Below, in pieces: positions 11,219-14,093 of a stretch of 14,093 nucleotides of DNA. Positions within the stretch are counted from its first letter, which is position 1. Every line of letters begins with the position of its first letter. Made by a program: the position numbers and the translations under genes. The notes under the pieces are model-generated. The model was given only the letters and a program-made list of their open reading frames with translations. It made no database searches and was not told the origin of the DNA. Source of the DNA: Deltaproteobacteria bacterium. GTDB lineage: Bacteria; Desulfobacterota; BSN033; UBA1163. Location: the NCBI GenBank assembly GCA_016875255.1, contig VGRU01000077.1, forward strand, positions 1-14,093. The letters run 5' to 3'.

Positions 11219-14093
11219 TTACTTCGCCACATCGCACCACTCTCTCGCATTTTGGAACATTCGAATCCACGGGGATGCCTTGAGACGACCGTTCAAGTCC
11301 TCAGGCATCCAAGGCCATTGCCATTTGAGGAAGGCTCGCTCAGGATGGGGCATGACTGCCAGATGCCTTCCGTCGGGCGAACAGAGCCCTGTGATCCCGA
11401 AAGGCGACCCATTCGGATTAAAAGGATAGCTCTGTGAAATCTTTCCATCCTGTTGGCCCTCATCGTCCACAAAAACAAGCGGGACAAGTTTTTTATTGAT
11501 GACGTCGTCCATCAGCGCGGGGTCGGGAAAGACAAGTCTGCCTTCGCCATGAGCCACCCAGATTCCGAGTATGGAATCGATCATGCCTTTGAACATAATC
11601 GCCGGACTTTCTAAAATCTTAACCGTCGCCCATCGGGATTCAAAACGCCCGGACACATTTTGAACGAACCGGGGCTGTTGATGATCAGGAATTCCCAACC
11701 AGGGCACCCATCCGAGAAGCGCGAAGAGCTGGCACCCATTACATACTCCCAAGGAGAATGTATCGGGACGATGATAAAAATCGTCAAACATTTTCCTCAG
11801 CCTTCCACTAAACCGGATGGCTGCCGCCCACCCCTTGGCGCTTTCCGGGACATCGGCGTAAGAGAACCCTCCGACAGAGACGAGCCCCCTGAAACGCTCC
11901 AGCGTGATGCGTCCGCTGATCAGATCGGTCATCGTGATATCCCACGGTCTGAAACCTGCCTGATAGAAGGCGGAGGTCATCTCCCGGTCGCCATTGCTTC
12001 CTTCTTCCCGGAGAATGGCCACCTCCGGCTTGTCTTTTGCTTCGAGAAGATGCGCCGGCGTCGGTTCGGGGTTAAAAGGAATGACATAGGTTGGCCCCTT
12101 GCGGTCGAAGATATTTTTCTTCTCCTCATCGGCACAATGGGGATTCATCTGAAGACGCTCGATCTGATAGGATGTCTCCTCCCATCCTTGGCGAAGAACA
12201 CGCAAATCCGATTCGAGAACCTTCTGCGAATTAAAGGCGACAGAGATTTTTTTCTCCTTTGTCGTTTCGCCGATCAGGGTCGAGCGGAGATGAAAAGAAT
12301 CAAGAATCTCCAGAACCTTTTGAACATCATCCACCTGACACTCGATGACAGCTCCCAGCTCTTCGGTAAAAAGCCTTTCCAGGGGGTTCGATGGACCGTC
12401 CATTCGGATGTTCAAACCGCAGTTTCCGGCAAATGCCATTTCGAGAAACGTCGTGATGATGCCCCCATCGCTGATGTCGTGTCCTGCGAGAATTAAATTT
12501 TCTGACATTAATTTCTGAATGGCATGGAAGGCGGATTTAAGCAGTTCAGGATCATCCACATCAGGAGATTCGTTTCCGATCTGCCCGAAAACCTGCGCGA
12601 AAATCGAACCCCCGAGCCGGGTCTTCTCTCTGGAGATGTCAATGAAGATGAGCTGACTGTGGCCCGGCTTCTTGATATCCGGAGTAACCACCTTCGTGAT
12701 ATCGGGCATGGTCGCATAAGCAGAAATCACAAGCTCACGGGGAGACTTCACGATCTCTTCTCCGACTCGAGTCGCCATGGAAAGGCTATCCTTTCCGCCA
12801 TCAACCGCAATTCCTAACCGGATCATCAGATCCCGCATGCCGCAAACCGCATCGTAGAGGGCCGCGCCTTCCCCTGGAAGTTTAGGCGCCCACATCCAGT
12901 TGGCTGAACACTTGATATCTTCCAGGCGGCTGATTTGCGCCCACACGATGTTGGTCAACGCCTCTCCGACGGCCATCCTGGCTCCAGCCTCTGGATTGAC
13001 CAGCGTTTTAATCGGTTGCTCGCCTATCGAAGTAGCTGCTCCTGTTAATCCGAAGTGGCTCTGGGCGATCACGGCCACATCGCCAACCGTCAATTGAAGC
13101 GGGCCGCAACATTGTTGCCGCGCAATCAATCCGGTGACGCTCCGGTCCACCTTATTGGTAAGAAATCGCTTTGACCCGACCGCAAGGTTGCGAAGGACAC
13201 GGGACAATGCCTCCTCCACAGACAGATCCTTCGGCCATTCAAGGGGTATGAGTGAAGGCTCTATCCTCTCATCCCTGAACGTTTTCTGAGGCATATTGCC
13301 AAGAACCTTTGCGAGGTTGAGATTGACAGGCGTTGAATCATCTTTCTCATCATGCACAATGAAGCGGCCCTCTCCGGTCACTTCTCCGAGGATTTCGCAA
13401 TTGACCTTTTCCCTATCGCAGATCGATTGAAATTCTTCGATTCTTTCCTGGGCGATCAGGAAACCGCATCGCTCCTGATATTCCGCAACCCAGATTTTGA
13501 GAACGGATAAGGTTGGATCGCCAAGTTTGATGCGCCTTAATTCGATTTTGCCTCCGGCTTTTTCGACCAGCTCCTTAAGGACATTGGCAGGTCCGCCCGC
13601 TCCCTGATCGTGGATGCTGAGGATAGGGTTGTTTTCTCCCATCTCAATGCAGGCCCGGATGACGCGGTTCATCTTCTGTTCCATCTCCGCATCGCCGCGC
13701 TGGACAGCATTGAAATCGAGCTCTTCAACATTTTCGCCCTGAAGCTTGCTGGAGGCCGACCCTCCGCTCACACCGATTCCATATGCTGGGCCGCCGACCT
13801 GAACGATCAGCATTCCTCTTTGAGCTTCGTCCTTTTCAACATGCCTGGCATCGATCTGTCCGATTCCGCCCGTAAACATAATCGGCTTAATCCACGCCCA
13901 GCGTTCGCCGTTTTGAAGCCTCTGGTCAAAGGAACGGGTAAAGCCGAGAATCAACGGCTCGCCGAATTTGTTGCCATAATCGCTTGCCCCATCGCTTGCC
14001 CTGATTTCGATGGTAAGAGGGGAGGCGAGATTCGATAAATAGACGACTTGTTTGTCTTCCCAGGGCAGGTCATAGCCAGGAATCAGCAGGTTT
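11219..14093 (-). CDS. purL: Phosphoribosylformylglycinamidine synthase, long form (5' end outside window)
   Basis: The frame stays open to the right edge; the visible 957 residues begin NLLIPGYDLPWEDKQVVYLS. PurL converts FGAR, glutamine and ATP to FGAM in purine synthesis. Long-form enzymes have about 1,300 residues, so roughly 340 N-terminal residues (PurS-like and linker domains) are missing. Visible parts are the first synthetase half with SDGASDYGNKFGEPLILGF, KPIMFTGGIG and LSIHDQGAGG; the second half with FGLTGAATSIGEQPIKTLV and AGHDISDGGIITTFLEMAF; and a C-terminal glutaminase with nucleophile cysteine in GVCNGCQLFALLG (about 784 of the visible part) and catalytic H-P-E in MPHPERAF. 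It is a single-chain enzyme rather than the PurS/PurQ/PurL set. Wording of the synthetase motifs recalls animal PFAS closely. The TTG at 13954 is internal and not a start. It is convergent with trpS. Confidence 0.95.
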   Translation of the reverse strand, partial: NLLIPGYDLPWEDKQVVYLSNLASPLTIEIRASDGASDYGNKFGEPLILGFTRSFDQRLQNGERWAWIKPIMFTGGIGQIDARHVEKDEAQRGMLIVQVGGPAYGIGVSGGSASSKLQGENVEELDFNAVQRGDAEMEQKMNRVIRACIEMGENNPILSIHDQGAGGPANVLKELVEKAGGKIELRRIKLGDPTLSVLKIWVAEYQERCGFLIAQERIEEFQSICDREKVNCEILGEVTGEGRFIVHDEKDDSTPVNLNLAKVLGNMPQKTFRDERIEPSLIPLEWPKDLSVEEALSRVLRNLAVGSKRFLTNKVDRSVTGLIARQQCCGPLQLTVGDVAVIAQSHFGLTGAATSIGEQPIKTLVNPEAGARMAVGEALTNIVWAQISRLEDIKCSANWMWAPKLPGEGAALYDAVCGMRDLMIRLGIAVDGGKDSLSMATRVGEEIVKSPRELVISAYATMPDITKVVTPDIKKPGHSQLIFIDISREKTRLGGSIFAQVFGQIGNESPDVDDPELLKSAFHAIQKLMSENLILAGHDISDGGIITTFLEMAFAGNCGLNIRMDGPSNPLERLFTEELGAVIECQVDDVQKVLEILDSFHLRSTLIGETTKEKKISVAFNSQKVLESDLRVLRQGWEETSYQIERLQMNPHCADEEKKNIFDRKGPTYVIPFNPEPTPAHLLEAKDKPEVAILREEGSNGDREMTSAFYQAGFRPWDITMTDLISGRITLERFRGLVSVGGFSYADVPESAKGWAAAIRFSGRLRKMFDDFYHRPDTFSLGVCNGCQLFALLGWVPWLGIPDHQQPRFVQNVSGRFESRWATVKILESPAIMFKGMIDSILGIWVAHGEGRLVFPDPALMDDVINKKLVPLVFVDDEGQQDGKISQSYPFNPNGSPFGITGLCSPDGRHLAVMPHPERAFLKWQWPWMPEDLNGRLKASPWIRMFQNAREWCDVAK

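Noticed and set aside
11660..12496. 278-codon open frame on the plus strand
   Set aside because: It lies wholly antisense to conserved purL sequence, and its translation looks like a low-complexity shadow with no domain.

Overview
The window looks like a piece of an anaerobic, probably deltaproteobacterial (Desulfobacterota/Syntrophobacterales-like) chromosome. The reasons are indirect: a selenium-metabolism gene set beside a UGA-containing selenoprotein gene, an alternative (LipS1/LipS2-type) lipoate-assembly locus, a tryptophanyl-tRNA synthetase with a cluster-type cysteine pattern, and several families of short palindromic repeats between genes. No phage, integrase, IS transposase, rRNA, tRNA or CRISPR array is visible.

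Region 1 (1-3996, minus strand) is a lipoate-assembly operon. In transcription order it holds a three-part protein (lipoate ligase catalytic domain, LplB-like accessory domain, cysteine-rich DUF116 domain), a geranylgeranyl-reductase-like flavoprotein (LipT type), a radical SAM protein of the LipS type, and the first 20 codons of another gene running off the left edge (plausibly the second LipS protein). A good promoter ends 7 bases before the ligase ATG, so that mRNA may be leaderless. A dispersed repeat supplies the last 31 codons of the radical SAM gene.

Region 2 (4235-6950, minus strand) is a tight selenium/sulfur-handling operon: a YedE-type membrane protein, a TusA/YedF-like sulfur (selenium) carrier, a cysteine desulfurase and a DUF3343 CxxC mini-protein. 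A 156-bp MITE-like element separates it from region 1.

Region 3 (6951-7305) is an AT-rich divergent control region with nested repeats, a 16-bp near-perfect inverted repeat and a strong promoter facing right.

Region 4 (7306-10051, plus strand) opens with the main finding. It is a C_GCAxxG_C_C-family selenoprotein whose conserved first cysteine is encoded by in-frame UGA (7363-7365), followed at SECIS distance by a perfect 8-bp stem with a GUU loop. Conventional gene calling would start it downstream of the UGA and lose the active site. It is followed by a 758-residue PEP/pyruvate-binding ATP-grasp protein that lacks the phosphohistidine and TIM-barrel domains of true dikinases.

Region 5 (10091-14093) holds trpS (+) and, convergent with it, the C-terminal 957 residues of a long-form PurL (-), separated by a cluster of three hairpins.

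The genes suggest a neighbourhood for selenium and sulfur trafficking: selenium uptake and mobilisation (region 2) diverges from one of its likely end users (region 4) and sits next to a sulfur-inserting lipoate pathway (region 1).
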